IMG/VR virus record: IMGVR_UViG_3300035698_025512
Coordinates: 1 to 21,062 of that record
Length of the DNA: 21,062 nt
Source: a virus
Reading direction: 5' to 3' (one strand)
This document shows, piece after piece, positions 14,663-21,062 of this stretch (position 1 is its first letter; each line of letters starts with the position of its first letter). The notes below the pieces were generated by a model. The model had not been told where the DNA came from. It did no database searches and worked only from the letters and a program-made list of their open reading frames with translations. Made by a program: the position numbers and the translations under genes.

Positions 14663-15124
14663 TTATTGGAATCCTGTCATCTGGTCCCGGTCATTTTCAA
14701 CATCATAGGCATACTTCCTGCCAGGGTTTGATGCAGTGAAGTCCACCGTGTCCTGCTTCAACTGGGTTTCTGCAATCATGTCAATTCCAGAAATGGCCAT
14801 GGTGCCCTTGGCAATCAGTTTAAGCTGATTCATCACTTCCTTCCGCTCTTCCTTCCAACTGTCAGGCACGCCCTGCTTCCGTGCATATAAATGGGTGATG
14901 GACAGAATGACAGAAAAGCCTTCAATCAATTCAGGTGTAGAACTGAAGGGCATGACGGTTTTATATCGTGGTTCAATGAAGGATTTTATTGTGGCATCAG
15001 CCCTGGCAATGGCTTCCGTCACATTGTCATCATTGACTGCACCGCTATTCCCGTCAGATGACAGCTGAACCAGCCTGGTTTCACCAATCTTTTTGATGAT
15101 CAGGGCCTTTGTGCTGTATGCCAT
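14663..15124 (-). CDS. DUF1320 family protein, Mu gp36-like (153 aa)
   Basis: The protein matches the DUF1320/Mu gp36 pattern: a short N-terminal motif followed by VTEAIARADATIKSFIEPRY, then helices ending ITHLYARKQGVPDSWKEER. Members of this family are thought to act as head-tail connector (adaptor) components, by analogy with other all-helical phage adaptors. Its length is close to Mu gp36. The ATG overlaps the stop of the gp35-like gene by one base (TAATG), a coupling also seen at the tape measure start. Confidence 0.9.
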   Translation of the reverse strand: MAYSTKALIIKKIGETRLVQLSSDGNSGAVNDDNVTEAIARADATIKSFIEPRYKTVMPFSSTPELIEGFSVILSITHLYARKQGVPDSWKEERKEVMNQLKLIAKGTMAISGIDMIAETQLKQDTVDFTASNPGRKYAYDVENDRDQMTGFQ

Positions 15125-15657
15125 TATTTATACCCGGCAGCCAGCAGCTGCTGCACCAGTTCGGCCTTCCGCAATCCCTTTGTGGTCAGGCTTTCCTTAT
15201 TGCATAATTCGCGCAATTCAATCACGGTCATGGCCGGGTCAGTCACGGATGTCTCACCTTCAGCCAGTTCTGCATCCTCTTCCGGTGCTTCTTCTGATTC
15301 CGATTCACTGTCAGAATCAGCAGCAGGGGCTTCATCCGCGGCATCCACTTCAGGCTCTGGTGTTTCCACTTCGGCATCAGGGTCCAGGGCAGCAGGGACA
15401 ACCTGTGCCGTTTCTGTGGTCTCTTCGGCGGGGACATCCGGTTCCGGTGCCGGGGTTTCCGGTTCGGCATCCTTGCTGACCTTAACCATCAGAATAGGAT
15501 CTGCATTCAGCTGCTTCATTTCCGCTTCCGTGAACTCACCATCAGGGAAAGTGGACACCCCTTCAAACTTCCTGCCGCATCTGAAATGGCCCTGTATTTG
15601 TGACAGGCCACCACCACTTTTGCTGATGTGGTTAGTTTTCAGTTTTACTGTAATCAT
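15124..15657 (-). CDS. Mu gp35-like protein with acidic linker and C-terminal HeH/SAP-like domain (177 aa)
   Basis: Three parts are visible. The N-terminal ~60 residues (GHFRCGRKFEG, FPDGEFTEAEMKQLNADPIL) resemble the HI1506/Mu gp35 family. Residues about 65-140 form a disordered Glu/Pro/Ala-rich linker, strongly acidic. The last 34 residues (VIELRELCNKESL...LRKAELVQQLLAAGY) read as a helix-extended-loop-helix or SAP-type motif, a fold that often binds nucleic acids. AAGGAT precedes the ATG. The gene lies after the capsid gene and terminator and is coupled to the gp36-like gene. Its role in the particle is not established. Confidence 0.8.
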   Translation of the reverse strand: MITVKLKTNHISKSGGGLSQIQGHFRCGRKFEGVSTFPDGEFTEAEMKQLNADPILMVKVSKDAEPETPAPEPDVPAEETTETAQVVPAALDPDAEVETPEPEVDAADEAPAADSDSESESEEAPEEDAELAEGETSVTDPAMTVIELRELCNKESLTTKGLRKAELVQQLLAAGYK

Positions 15658-15683
15658 GATAATATCCTTTTTTGGTTTAATTT

Positions 15684-15723
15684 AAAAAGGGGTGCTGCCG
15701 ACTGATCAAGACAGCAACACCCC
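15684..15723 (-). terminator. Intrinsic terminator after the major capsid gene
   Basis: On the minus strand GGGGTGTTGC pairs with GCAGCACCCC (ten positions with one A-C mismatch) around a 15-base loop and is followed directly by TTTTT (15688-15684). It lies in the 107-base gap between the capsid stop and the gp35-like start. A partial terminator here would raise capsid mRNA over the downstream tail genes. The plus strand lacks a T tract after the stem, so it should act leftward only. Confidence 0.8.
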
Positions 15724-15764
15724 AGGGGGAACATGAACAGCAAAGCCGTCACACGTTCTTTTTA

Positions 15765-16673
15765 TTACGCACCCTGTGACCCGTAAATCAATTGCCACAG
15801 CCCATATGTACCCACTGACCGGGCTTCAGCACCAAACTTCAGGGTACCACGCATGAACACATCATCACTTTCGGGATCAGTCTGACTGACAACTATGGGG
15901 GCCTTCCGTTCCTGATAAATCAGGGGTTTAATCGGGAAGCTATCATCAATCATGAACCAGGCAGTGCTGGAAGACAGTTCAGGAATTACCAGATAATCAA
16001 ATTCATCTTTGTACGGATTCGGAACATTATTCAACAGCTTGGGAGCTGTGGCCAGCGTTTTGGCCGCCATCCGCAGGGCTGAAGGAACCACTAGAAGCTT
16101 GGCGCCTATATGCATGGGCCTTCCTTCATCGGTTTTTCTGCTTTCCATGGAAGTGATGGCAAGTCCCACACAGGCATCAGCAGAGGACAGGGTGGCGGCT
16201 GATAAGGCATAACCATTGCTTTCCTTATTGGATTCCGTGGAAGCACCCACCGGGTGATCCGTATCAATCATGTACTGGGAATCATAGCAGTTATCACTGA
16301 ACGCATTGTCCAGCAGTTCTGCCACGATTTCATTGGGAAGCTGTGCGGCACTCCACCCGGCCATTTCTGCCTGGGGCCGATAGATACCCAGCTGATCATC
16401 ATCCAGGTGATTCCGTTTTACTTCAATGGTCACTTCCCAATCCTTATTGGTGGCCGTGTAATTGTAGGCTTTAAGCTGTGAAAGCTGCTTATCACCCACC
16501 CATTCACGCATCTTGGGAAAGTTTGACACCCAGGAATAGTCATTCAATTCCCCGGTGCTGGGAACCTTGGTGGCCACCTTGTCCCAAAACAGTTCAACCT
16601 TCTGAAATGCCTGGTTAAAGATGGCTTTAAGGTTCTTGAAAATGGCAGCCACGCTGGCTTTATTTACGAACAT
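15765..16673 (-). CDS. Major capsid protein, Mu gpT family (302 aa)
   Basis: The product builds the icosahedral shell. It resembles the Mu gpT family along its length: an N-terminal IFKNLKAIFNQAF helix, ELNDYSWVSNFPKMREWVGD, LKAYNYTATNKDWEVTIEVK and DDDQLGIYRPQAEMAGW, then a HPVG segment before the central domain. It is close in length to Mu T (about 305 residues). GAGGGG precedes the ATG with eight-base spacing. Its place after the protease/scaffold and decoration genes and before the gp35/gp36-like genes follows Mu order. An intrinsic terminator follows it. Confidence 0.92.
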   Translation of the reverse strand: MFVNKASVAAIFKNLKAIFNQAFQKVELFWDKVATKVPSTGELNDYSWVSNFPKMREWVGDKQLSQLKAYNYTATNKDWEVTIEVKRNHLDDDQLGIYRPQAEMAGWSAAQLPNEIVAELLDNAFSDNCYDSQYMIDTDHPVGASTESNKESNGYALSAATLSSADACVGLAITSMESRKTDEGRPMHIGAKLLVVPSALRMAAKTLATAPKLLNNVPNPYKDEFDYLVIPELSSSTAWFMIDDSFPIKPLIYQERKAPIVVSQTDPESDDVFMRGTLKFGAEARSVGTYGLWQLIYGSQGA

Positions 16674-16703
16674 TTTCTTGCCCCTCTTTAAAGGTTAAAA
16701 TGT

Positions 16704-17765
16704 TTAGGACGTTAATATTTCACGGGTGTATTCCAGCCACACCGAATTGATGGCCATGGTGTCCGTGGTATGGGCCACCGGAGTCAGGCCAATGGTCATG
16801 GTCTGTGCACCGGCAGGTATGTCGGCAGCCGCTATGGTTGCGATTTTTTCGGCCCAGGTAACGGTCTGATTCGTGGTGCTGACATCACTGACTTTCGTGT
16901 CAGCTTCGTTGAAGAAAGTTGCCACAGAAAAGCCCACCGCATTCGTGGTTCCACCGGATACTGACCGGAAGTGGATCACGATGTCTTTGGATGAATCAAA
17001 ATCTGGGGGAATAGGTATGGAAGTTACAATCTGCGTGTTTGTACTGGAGGCCCACACAAGGCGCTGACACCCGTCCGTGGCACCATTGATGGCATCCAGC
17101 AGGGGCGTAGTGTCCGAAGCAAGCACGCCACCATTGTCACTGATATTTGACACATCAAAATTCGTGCAGTGCCTGAAATTAGTCAGAGGAATGGGAAGGA
17201 AAGCCTGGGCAGTAACCAGGTCCGTGTATAATTCGTCAATGCATCCACCCACGGTGGACTGGCTGGTGTCGCTGTTCGTCTGGCTGATGGCCGTGCCAGC
17301 ATGGGCACCGCTTGCATCAGCAATATGAGAAGCCACATCAGTCTGTTTGGTGGCCGGGGTAATATCGACCCAGGCCGTGGTGGCGGAAACATATTGAGTA
17401 ATAACACCCACAAAAACATCACTGGTGGTGTCACCCACAAGGTCCACGGTGTTGTCATCTACACAATAAGCCTTGAGGCCCACGGCAGCCTGACTGATAA
17501 CAGTGTTAAATGTCATTAAGTACACACCGTCACGGGCAACGATGACATCCTTATCACCGGCAGAACCGGCTGAATTGTCCACCTGGGCAACCGTATTGAC
17601 ACCCATAAAAATGTGGGTGGAATCATCACTGCACGGGTACGCATACCCGTCATCGGAATCCACGGCAATCAGGGCATTAACATAAAAAATGTCAACACCG
17701 GCAGCAAAGGGAAGTTTAATTCCCTGTTTGCTGTTCAACTGCTTATCCGCAGCCATTATGGTCAT
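16704..17765 (-). CDS. Capsid decoration-like protein (DUF2190-type N-terminus) with extra C-terminal domain (353 aa)
   Basis: The N-terminal ~140 residues (VDIFYVNALIAVDSDDGYAYPC, ...KDVIVARDGVYLMTF) have the look of small head decoration proteins that sit on or cement capsid subunits. A polar Ser/Thr-rich linker (around 150-180) leads to a second beta-sandwich-like region (VIHFRSVSGG, MTIGLTPVAHTTDTMAINSV, WLEYTREIL) of unknown fold, possibly displayed outward. It lies between protease/scaffold and major capsid genes, the usual spot for decoration genes. AAGGAA sits eight bases before the first ATG, favouring it over the in-frame ATG three codons later. About 350 residues is long for a plain cement protein, so it may also act as a head fibre. 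Confidence 0.65.
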   Translation of the reverse strand: MTIMAADKQLNSKQGIKLPFAAGVDIFYVNALIAVDSDDGYAYPCSDDSTHIFMGVNTVAQVDNSAGSAGDKDVIVARDGVYLMTFNTVISQAAVGLKAYCVDDNTVDLVGDTTSDVFVGVITQYVSATTAWVDITPATKQTDVASHIADASGAHAGTAISQTNSDTSQSTVGGCIDELYTDLVTAQAFLPIPLTNFRHCTNFDVSNISDNGGVLASDTTPLLDAINGATDGCQRLVWASSTNTQIVTSIPIPPDFDSSKDIVIHFRSVSGGTTNAVGFSVATFFNEADTKVSDVSTTNQTVTWAEKIATIAAADIPAGAQTMTIGLTPVAHTTDTMAINSVWLEYTREILTS

Positions 17766-17809
17766 TTTAAATTTCCTTTTTAATGATTAATATTAATACT
17801 TTACTTTCG

Positions 17810-18397
17810 TTATTCCTTTTTGCCGGTCAGCAGTTCCAGGGGAACATCCATCTGCCGTGCCACTTCCTTGTCTTCGGCTGACAGCTTGGTGGTGGTCGTG
17901 TCCTTCCCTAAAATAACATCTTCCAGGGGAACCTGGACCTGACGGGTCAGCATCATTTTAGTAAACAGCTCGGGGTTCTTTTCGGCCATATCATTGCCCC
18001 ATTCGTCACGTTCAGCAGCAGTCAATTTGCCAAGCTCCATGGCATCTGTCACCAGTTTATCCGTGGTATTCACCAGCTGGGTTTTTTCCACTGCATTCAG
18101 CCGGTCGGTTACTGACAAAAGGGCTTTTTCAGTGGAATCTTTTACCGTGTTAATGTCCTTCAGCTTCTGGATGATGTCTTCCTTTTTGGCATCTTCCTTC
18201 AGTCCTACGGCCAGGGCCACAGCTTTCAGGTCTTCGCTGCCGTCTTTCTGGTCATTCACCTTGGCTTCCAGGTCAGTCAATGACTGATTCAGGGTGGCCA
18301 GGGTGGTTCCATCTTTGATATCCTTCAGCTTGGCTTCAATCACTTTTTCAGTGCTGTCTGCCGGTAGCCCAAAGAACGCACACAGAAGTTTCAACAT
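17810..18397 (-). CDS. Internal-start scaffold product of the protease gene (gpZ-like, 195 aa)
   Basis: Codon 245 of the protease gene is an ATG preceded by AAGGGG eight bases upstream, a better ribosome binding site than that of the full-length start. From here the product (MLKLLCAFFGLP...) is mostly helical and charged, with coiled-coil-like stretches, as expected of a scaffold. In Mu, gene I likewise contains an in-frame internal start that yields scaffold gpZ. The separate product is inferred from sequence and family precedent. Confidence 0.55.
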   Translation of the reverse strand: MLKLLCAFFGLPADSTEKVIEAKLKDIKDGTTLATLNQSLTDLEAKVNDQKDGSEDLKAVALAVGLKEDAKKEDIIQKLKDINTVKDSTEKALLSVTDRLNAVEKTQLVNTTDKLVTDAMELGKLTAAERDEWGNDMAEKNPELFTKMMLTRQVQVPLEDVILGKDTTTTKLSAEDKEVARQMDVPLELLTGKKE

Positions 18398-19129
18398 TTC
18401 CGCATCCCCTTGATTAAGATTAAAATTAGGATTTAAAATACTAATTGCTGATGCTGCAATTGCTTCAATATTTTTGGTGGCCGGTTCATTGGTTAGGGCA
18501 ATGTTCATGACGCCAAATATTCTTTTAGTCTTTTTATTAAACAATATCACCGGTGAATAATATTTATACTCTTCGTTCTCAATAAATTCAGAAGCAGTGT
18601 CTGTCCATTTTCTAACGTGTGCCCACAGGCCCACCCCTGCTTCATAAGAAAGCTTATTCACCCAGCCAGCTGCCGGTGCCTTGTCGCTGCCATCCACTGT
18701 TTGGTGATGGTAGTCAATTACCATGTCCCGACCCAGGTCATTAAACCGTTCCACTGCTGCTTCGCCGCCTTCCTGATCCATGATCAGGTCAGGTGTTTTG
18801 GTGGTCCTGACAGTGCCTTCAGGGAATAACAGAATCTTTTTGGGTGCTTTTTTATCTGCCAGAGCAACAAAAACAATATCAACACCAGGCATTTGTGAAG
18901 CAGGGATCAGTTCATCAGCTGCATTAAAATCCTGATATACATAGCCAAACTGGCTGCACCACAGCCTGGCATCAGCAGAACTGAATATGGTGGAATCAAA
19001 ATGAAGTTCAAGGGTGACATGTTCCCCGGCCTTAATACCGGTGACAAAAGAAATGCCATCAAAAAATTGATCAGTCTGGATTTTCTTAAATCCAGCCCGG
19101 TCCAGAATAATTGCAATATGTTTCTTCAT
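17810..19129 (-). CDS. Prohead protease/scaffold, Mu gpI family (439 aa)
   Basis: Mu gpI cuts capsid assembly proteins during maturation and carries the scaffold at its C-terminus. Here residues about 137-215 hold the protease signature: VIDYHHQ (139-143), APAAGW (151-156), GLWAHVRKWTDTA and YKYYSPV. The C-terminal ~195 residues are helical, charged and coiled-coil-like, the usual scaffold. The ~130 residues before the protease motif are longer than expected for Mu I and include SSADARLWCSQFGY. The chosen ATG is preceded immediately by an in-frame TAG, so no earlier start exists, though the nearest ribosome binding site (AGGTGG) is about 16 bases away, farther than normal. An internal start at residue 245 likely makes free scaffold. 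Confidence 0.88.
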   Translation of the reverse strand: MKKHIAIILDRAGFKKIQTDQFFDGISFVTGIKAGEHVTLELHFDSTIFSSADARLWCSQFGYVYQDFNAADELIPASQMPGVDIVFVALADKKAPKKILLFPEGTVRTTKTPDLIMDQEGGEAAVERFNDLGRDMVIDYHHQTVDGSDKAPAAGWVNKLSYEAGVGLWAHVRKWTDTASEFIENEEYKYYSPVILFNKKTKRIFGVMNIALTNEPATKNIEAIAASAISILNPNFNLNQGDAEMLKLLCAFFGLPADSTEKVIEAKLKDIKDGTTLATLNQSLTDLEAKVNDQKDGSEDLKAVALAVGLKEDAKKEDIIQKLKDINTVKDSTEKALLSVTDRLNAVEKTQLVNTTDKLVTDAMELGKLTAAERDEWGNDMAEKNPELFTKMMLTRQVQVPLEDVILGKDTTTTKLSAEDKEVARQMDVPLELLTGKKE

Positions 19130-19147
19130 CTATATATAAAAAGCCAC

Positions 19148-19324
19148 CTACCCCCCTGACTCGTCAACCGGTTTTTTAGAATTTTTAATTAATTCCCAGT
19201 TCAAGGTGGCCCTGTTTTGCTCAAAAAGCTGGCCTTTTAACCAGATACGTGTGCCCTGGACACCAGCCTTCCCATACGGTGGCCATTCCTTTTTATCAGT
19301 TTTGGGTTCTGGTTTTAATGACAT
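19148..19324 (-). CDS. Small protein overlapping the end of the DUF115-like gene (58 aa)
   Basis: An ATG at 19324 lies within the last codons of the upstream gene, in a different frame, with AAGGA five bases before it; this is preferred over an earlier in-frame ATG (19363) that has no clear ribosome binding site. The product is MSLKPEPKTDKKEW... ending NSKKPVDESGG: charged, soluble, with no membrane segment. It overlaps the upstream gene by 29 bases and ends 18 bases before the protease gene. No family is recognised. It may be a genuine small gene coupled to its neighbour, or translated at low level only. Confidence 0.5.
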   Translation of the reverse strand: MSLKPEPKTDKKEWPPYGKAGVQGTRIWLKGQLFEQNRATLNWELIKNSKKPVDESGG

Positions 19325-20276
19325 TCTTTTCCTTGTGAAATTGATCCCTAATTTCTTGGGCATAGGCCGGTACAGTGGCCATATTATTCTTTAACCATTG
19401 CCATTTGTCTGTGGTGAAGGTCATGATTTTTCTCACTTCTGATTTCTTGCCATGGGCCGGGTACGGATAAGAATTCATCATGATCCGCTGCCCGGTTTCC
19501 CTGATCATGGTGCGGATCTGTGCCTGGTTTGAAGCCCAACAGCACCGGTTCAGTTCCGTGGGAATAGGATGTGCATACATCTGTGTGGCCTGTACTACAT
19601 AGCATTGCTTCTGTGGGTAATATAATTCACGGCCCTGGAAGGCATAGTCACATCCAATTTTCTTGACATCCGTGCAATACAGCAGGTGTGCAGCCAGGAA
19701 AGCCTGTGCAGTCACGTGGCTGAACTCCACCAGGATGGGCAAATTATATTCAGCAGCAATGGGATGGAACATGTCAGGCATGGGATTGTACCGCATCTGG
19801 AACCAGTATTTTTTCCCTTTGAAATTCTTTGTCAGGCCATGCCCACACTTAGCACAGGCCAGCAGGTCAACATCTTCCGTGTCAATATCGCTGACAAATT
19901 CATCCATGAAATTGAAGTGGTCTGGATCAATACAGGCAATGATGTCAGGCTTCACAATGCCCTGTATGCAGATTGCTGCCCGGTCTGTAGCGCAGATGAT
20001 CCAGCCCTGCCGTTTTAATTTGGGCAGGTCATGTTTTGTTTCATCGAGGCTGGGACCGGCACCCACCATTACCCATCTTCTGTGATGATATTTTTTCAAT
20101 CCAGGATGCCACCAGCCCTTGACTTCCGGTTCAAGTTCCAGGTTCAGCTTCATGTTGTCCAGCCATAATTTGTGCCGCCGTTCCACCTTGTCGTGGCCTG
20201 GGAATTTTGATGCTTCCTTTTTCACTGGTGCTGCTGGTGCTGCTTTCTTTTTCCTGAATAAGTTTAATACGTTCAT
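19296..20276 (-). CDS. DUF115/MptE-like (6-hydroxymethylpterin diphosphokinase-like or Maf-type) protein in head operon (326 aa)
   Basis: The central region matches the DUF115 pattern shared by MptE-like pyrophosphokinases and flagellin-glycosylating Maf proteins: VGAGPSL (71-77), IICATDRAA (93-101), PDIIACIDPDH (110-120) and KKIGCDYAFQGREL (205-218). In those families this Rossmann-like core binds a nucleotide-type donor. Two cysteines (CAKCGHG, 141-147) are extra. It starts with AGGGGGAATC just before the ATG, 11 bases after the F-like gene, and is read as part of the head operon. In a phage it might modify capsid or tail protein or act on a host metabolite; the substrate is unknown and the name rests on motifs seen by eye. 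Confidence 0.7.
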   Translation of the reverse strand: MNVLNLFRKKKAAPAAPVKKEASKFPGHDKVERRHKLWLDNMKLNLELEPEVKGWWHPGLKKYHHRRWVMVGAGPSLDETKHDLPKLKRQGWIICATDRAAICIQGIVKPDIIACIDPDHFNFMDEFVSDIDTEDVDLLACAKCGHGLTKNFKGKKYWFQMRYNPMPDMFHPIAAEYNLPILVEFSHVTAQAFLAAHLLYCTDVKKIGCDYAFQGRELYYPQKQCYVVQATQMYAHPIPTELNRCCWASNQAQIRTMIRETGQRIMMNSYPYPAHGKKSEVRKIMTFTTDKWQWLKNNMATVPAYAQEIRDQFHKEKNVIKTRTQN

Positions 20277-20287
20277 GATTCCCCCTG

Positions 20288-20977
20288 TTACTTTTTAGAT
20301 TTCTTGTGTGCTGCCTGTTCCTTCACATACTGTTTGCTGATTCCCGGTGGATAATTTTTCAGGTCAGGCTTGAATGGTCCAGCCTTGGCCGGGTTCTTGT
20401 TGAATCCTTTATCCGGTGGCACCTTGATCTTTTTCCTGTCCAGTTTTGGATCTGTCCGCTTGTGTAACGGTGTCACCGTGGTCCTGCAATTGAAGTGATT
20501 AGGTGGTGTGAAATGGTCAAATATGGGATCATTAGCAGGGTACGTGCCCCCGGCCAGCTGTTCGCAGATTTCAGAAGTTTCAGCATCCACCACCACATTG
20601 AACTTCCGCATGGGAAAGTTCTCTTTTCTCTTTTCCATCTGTTCAAACCGGCCCACGCTGTATGCTGTCTGCACGTTTGTCCTGAACACAGTATCAAGAT
20701 GCCAGGGTGACAGCCGTGTTACGCCCATATTATCAAACATGGTATCGACACCGTCCTTGAACATTTTCATGGTGGTGCCATCAGCCAGCGCTCGGTCCAC
20801 TTCCTTAAATACACCATTCACCATGTTCATGGCTTCCACTCGTGCCACGGTGAAGGCCAGGTCAGTCTGTGATTCCAGCAGCAGTTCAAATTCTGCCTTG
20901 CTCATGCTGACCTTATCCCTGAAAAAGCGGATGGCAGCTTCAGGTGATACCGGTTCAAGATTGATTTTACTTGCCAT
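20288..20977 (-). CDS. Phage head morphogenesis protein, Mu gpF / SPP1 gp7 family (229 aa)
   Basis: These minor head proteins bind the portal and are present in few copies in the capsid, with roles in assembly and DNA ejection. The conserved C-terminal core is clear: FRTNVQTAYSVGRFEQ (98-113), DAETSEICEQLAGG (131-144), then TYPANDPIFDHFTPPNHFNC (145-164). Family members usually end soon after this core, as here; at 229 residues the protein is shorter than Mu F (about 440) and nearer the minimal form. Its ATG overlaps the end of the preceding (portal) gene by 11 bases. It heads the visible head operon. Confidence 0.92.
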   Translation of the reverse strand: MASKINLEPVSPEAAIRFFRDKVSMSKAEFELLLESQTDLAFTVARVEAMNMVNGVFKEVDRALADGTTMKMFKDGVDTMFDNMGVTRLSPWHLDTVFRTNVQTAYSVGRFEQMEKRKENFPMRKFNVVVDAETSEICEQLAGGTYPANDPIFDHFTPPNHFNCRTTVTPLHKRTDPKLDRKKIKVPPDKGFNKNPAKAGPFKPDLKNYPPGISKQYVKEQAAHKKSKK

Positions 20978-21062
20978 TGATCATGTCCTTCAGCTTCTTG
21001 AAGTTCGCTTCCTGCACGGCATTGAATTCATTCACCAGGGAATTGACAAGGATAATGGTATC
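20967..21062 (-). CDS. 3' end of probable portal protein gene (partial)
   Basis: The last 31 codons of a gene entering from the right edge, ending in TAA: DTIILVNSLVNEFNAVQEAN followed by FKKLKDMINGK. The stop overlaps the start of the gpF-like gene by 11 bases. In Mu-type and most tailed phages the portal gene directly precedes the F-like gene, so this is probably the C-terminus of a portal (DUF935/Mu gp29-like). The visible part is too short to confirm identity. Confidence 0.5.
   Translation of the reverse strand, partial: DTIILVNSLVNEFNAVQEANFKKLKDMINGK

Noticed and set aside
15182-15685. 167-aa plus-strand Ser/Ala-rich frame opposite the gp35-like gene
   Set aside because: It is the complement of the Glu/Pro/Ala-rich linker; low-complexity antisense frames stay open by codon bias and it has no ribosome binding site.
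17766-17809. ATTAATATTAAT palindrome in the gap between protease and decoration genes, considered as an operator
   Set aside because: A short AT-only palindrome in an AT-rich gap is likely by chance; no second copy or promoter elements were seen.
1-21062. Search for tRNA genes, CRISPR arrays, insertion sequences and attachment sites
   Set aside because: No cloverleaf-type stems, regularly spaced repeats, transposase frames or terminal inverted repeats were seen by eye; a tool search would be needed to exclude weak cases.

Overview
The window is part of a tailed-phage genome or prophage: the late (head, tail and lysis) genes of a virus with a Mu-type head and, apparently, a long non-contractile (siphovirus) tail. 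Head genes resemble phage Mu families: an F/SPP1 gp7-like head morphogenesis protein, gpI protease/scaffold, gpT major capsid protein, gp35-like, gp36-like (DUF1320) and gpG-like tail completion proteins. Where Mu would carry a contractile sheath and baseplate, this genome has a tail tube protein, a frameshifted tail-assembly chaperone pair, a tape measure and a large tip protein. This arrangement is known from siphovirus-type Mu relatives such as B3 and D3112, but no transposase or genome end lies in the window, so a transposable lifestyle is not shown. Base composition is moderate (roughly 45-50% GC). The host is probably a Gram-negative (proteobacterial-type) bacterium, inferred only from the family affinities.

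Layout: almost everything (21062 down to 1484) is one tightly packed leftward operon on the minus strand, with many 1-11 base overlaps. From right to left: the 3' end of a probable portal gene; gpF-like protein; a DUF115/MptE-like sugar- or pterin-transferase-like protein, unexpected in a head operon; a 58-aa overlapping gene; the protease gene with a likely internal scaffold start; a two-part capsid decoration candidate; the gpT major capsid protein; a strong intrinsic terminator; gp35-, gp36- and gpG-like proteins and a gp37/tail-terminator-like protein; a 98-aa unknown; tail tube; tail chaperone with a programmed -1 frameshift at a 9-A run; tape measure; a DUF551 gene in an AT-rich patch; a 391-aa tail protein; a 1344-aa tail tip with an inserted LamG lectin fold; a 101-aa unknown; a LamG plus chitobiase-like fibre protein with an AT-rich centre; an FN3-type fibre or accessory protein; a one-TM coiled-coil protein; and a 46-residue Gly/Lys-rich protein.

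A short plus-strand block (1-1452) converges on the end of this operon. It holds the tail of an unseen gene, a one-TM holin-like protein, an NlpC/P60 cysteine peptidase (candidate endolysin) started by GTG, and a basic membrane-associated protein of unknown role. An AT-rich hairpin sits at the convergence point.

How it works together: portal, F, protease/scaffold, decoration and MCP build the procapsid; the gp35-gp37 and gpG-like genes join head to tail; the tube, chaperones and tape measure set tail length; the tip and lectin-type fibres recognise the host; the plus-strand block likely lyses it. The items most worth checking are the frameshift, the internal scaffold start, the DUF115-like enzyme, the lectin domain embedded in the tail tip, and the unlisted 46-aa gene. 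No tRNA, CRISPR array, insertion sequence or attachment site was seen.
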